From Cristatella mucedo (lineage: Eukaryota > Bryozoa > Phylactolaemata > Cristatellidae): 64,000 bases of DNA. Position 1 is the stretch's first letter; each line of letters starts with the position of its first letter. This document shows positions 62,724-64,000 of the stretch, piece after piece. Below the pieces are notes generated by a model. The model worked only from the letters and a program-made list of their open reading frames with translations. It did no database searches and was not told the DNA's origin. The stretch covers positions 2,892,001 through 2,956,000 of the forward strand of contig WPIO01000010.1 in NCBI GenBank assembly GCA_009760855.2, in the 5' to 3' direction. The position numbers and the translations under genes are program-made.

Positions 62724-63429
62724 ATGAATAAAGAGGAAGTTGCAGTTTATAGAGAACGAGTGATGGAGTTGTTAGACTATAACGCTTTTACCGGAGTTTT
62801 CAGGTGGAAAAAATCTCGTGGTGGAATTGCAAGAGCTGGAGAAGAAGCTGGATCTTTTGATAAATATGGATATAAAGTAGTATGTGCTGATTTAAAACAA
62901 TATAAAGCACATCATCTTGCAAGCTGGTTTGGTCTAGCGGTTAAGGTGCTCGCCCCGACCAAGGTCTGACTGAGGTCGTGGGCTCGAGCCCCGAGGCATA
63001 TGTGAAGCGCCTAAATTGAGATTAAGTTCTCTTGGGGCGTTATATAAATTAATTATATTATTTTTATTTTAAATTCTTGATAAAGAAATGCCAATTTTTC
63101 AAATCAATCACATCAATTCAGATAAGTCTGATAACAGGATTTCAAATTTAAGAATTGCAAACCATTCAGAAAACAATAGAAATAAGGGGAAACGTTGTGA
63201 TAACACATCCGATTGTATAGGAGTCAGTTTTAATAAGAATGCAAGCAAACATGAATCATATATTTGCATAGATAATCATCTATATCACTTGGGTCTATTT
63301 GACAATCCTGTTGGTGCCGCAACTGCTCGCAATATGATGACAATCCAATTACATCTCGAATTTGCACGACTTAATTTCACGTACACATTAACAGAAGATA
63401 ACCAAATTGTTAGATATACCGACTATTAG
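62724..63429 (+). pseudogene. HNH homing-type endonuclease, split by a SINE
   Basis: ATG follows CAATATATAGAA. The N-terminal part (FTGVFRWKKSRGG, then GYKVVCADLKQYKAHHLA) is the beta hairpin and first His of HNH nucleases. A SINE-1 interrupts at about 62926-63072. The rest has INHINSDKSDNRISNLRIAN, the core HNH motif, then an AP2-like C-terminus with CIGVSFNKNASK, ending TAG. Without the SINE it would be about 185-190 codons. Such genes are common selfish passengers in phages and large viruses. Confidence 0.85.
62926..63072 (+). mobile_element. SINE-1 copy inserted in the viral HNH gene
   Basis: tRNA-like head TTTGGTCTAGCGGTTAAGG...GTGGGCTCGAGCCCCGAGGC, followed by GAAGCGCCTAAATTGAGATT and TTCTCTTGGGGCGTTATA, the LINE-A hairpin tail, and an AT-rich end. 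It shows about 80% similarity to the copy at 42742 by eye. A target duplication is not clear. Confidence 0.85.
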
Positions 63430-63463
63430 TTACGGCAACGTCTCTGTAAATCATCACGTAATT

Positions 63464-64000
63464 TTAGTATTTCTGATGTATTTCTTCTTGACTTTTACCT
63501 TGTGCAAACCGATTCACTAGTACGATTGCACTCTCCGCTTTATAGTCACACGTTTTACGAGCACCAACTGTACTAGCTTCTACTCTTTTTATATCTCGTT
63601 TCAAATCTTCGCTATAGCTAAAACCTCCTTTCTCAACTAAATCTCTTCCTTTATTCAAGTAATCCAATCTATTTTTTACTTCTGAATTCTGAACCTTTTC
63701 ACTTAGATTAATACCTACACCTTTCTCTAACAGTTCAATCATGTTTCTAATATCTGTAATAGCATTCTTTAATCTTTCGCTCCGAAGTGATAAAGCACCC
63801 ATTCTTTGCTCATGGGTATTCATAGGTGGTGATTTTGCTGTAAACATTGTTCTATCTACTATTTTCTTAATCAAACCAGCAACTGCAACTGTTATACTTA
63901 CTGCAAGACCAACTGTTCCTATCACACTAGTAATGCTCGCAATAATAGCTGGAATAGCGGGGAGTATTCCACCTGACCTAACTTCTAAGAAGTTTTTTTT
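63464..64000 (-). CDS. Viral membrane protein, continues past window end
   Basis: The minus-strand frame is open for 153 codons from 63925 and extends upstream without a stop to near 63980. The N-terminal part is Gly/Ala/Ile-rich and hydrophobic (GGILPAIPAIIASITS, then VGLAVSITVAVAGLIKK), giving two likely membrane helices. The rest is charged and helical (MIELLEKGVGINLSEK). This shape matches membrane-active minor capsid proteins of Polinton-like viruses, but no specific family is recognised. It ends with TAA at 63464. It contains no in-frame TGA or TAA. Confidence 0.6.
   Translation of the reverse strand, partial: KKNFLEVRSGGILPAIPAIIASITSVIGTVGLAVSITVAVAGLIKKIVDRTMFTAKSPPMNTHEQRMGALSLRSERLKNAITDIRNMIELLEKGVGINLSEKVQNSEVKNRLDYLNKGRDLVEKGGFSYSEDLKRDIKRVEASTVGARKTCDYKAESAIVLVNRFAQGKSQEEIHQKY

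Noticed and set aside
47612-64000. Viral DNA polymerase B
   Set aside because: No DTDS or KxY-type block seen on either strand; if present it lies beyond the window.

Overview
The window reads as nuclear DNA of an animal, probably an invertebrate. It holds one spliced host gene with GT-AG introns and eight-TM topology, many non-LTR retrotransposon copies, tRNA-derived SINEs, a hAT-type MITE and very long microsatellites. I cannot name the species. There are no bacterial operons, rRNA genes or CRISPR arrays.

Region 1 (1-14.5 kb) is repeat-rich. It contains broken copies of two LINE families. LINE-A has a GCGCC...GGCGC 3' hairpin followed by (ATT)n. LINE-B ends GGAGTTACAGACGGAGATAC plus ATTAC-like repeats. 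Several copies are nested. A GC-rich, apparently unique stretch (9.3-13.9 kb) carries a 29-bp minisatellite.

Region 2 (14.8-44.7 kb) is one host gene on the + strand: a ZIP metal transporter of the LIV-1/SLC39A8-A14 type. Seven exons can be placed with compatible splice phases (about 396 codons; the signal-peptide exon is not identified). Its introns are stuffed with LINEs, SINEs and microsatellites, including a 4.6-kb array almost free of G on the + strand.

Region 3 (about 47.6 kb to the window end) is AT-rich and unlike the rest. It is an endogenous Polinton-like/adintovirus-like dsDNA virus. It encodes an rve integrase, an A32-type packaging ATPase, an adenain-like cysteine protease, a probable major capsid protein, a penton-like protein, a fibre, a phospholipase A2-like protein, a YqaJ-like nuclease, an HNH endonuclease and several virion or unknown proteins. 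Most genes start within a few bases of a TATATAGAAATG-like motif. The element continues past position 64000, and no DNA polymerase B is seen inside the window.

The viral genes are broken by A/T-run frameshifts, by in-frame stops, and by host LINE and SINE insertions. These insertions show that the virus sits in the host chromosome. The most striking point is that in-frame TGA codons fall at tryptophan-like positions in at least nine separate viral genes (13 sites found by eye), while TGA is hardly ever needed as a terminator. Either the donor virus used UGA=Trp, which no animal nucleus does, or decay has mimicked this. TAA codons at glutamine-like positions are also common, but TAA is also used as a normal stop, so that part is more easily explained as C-to-T decay.
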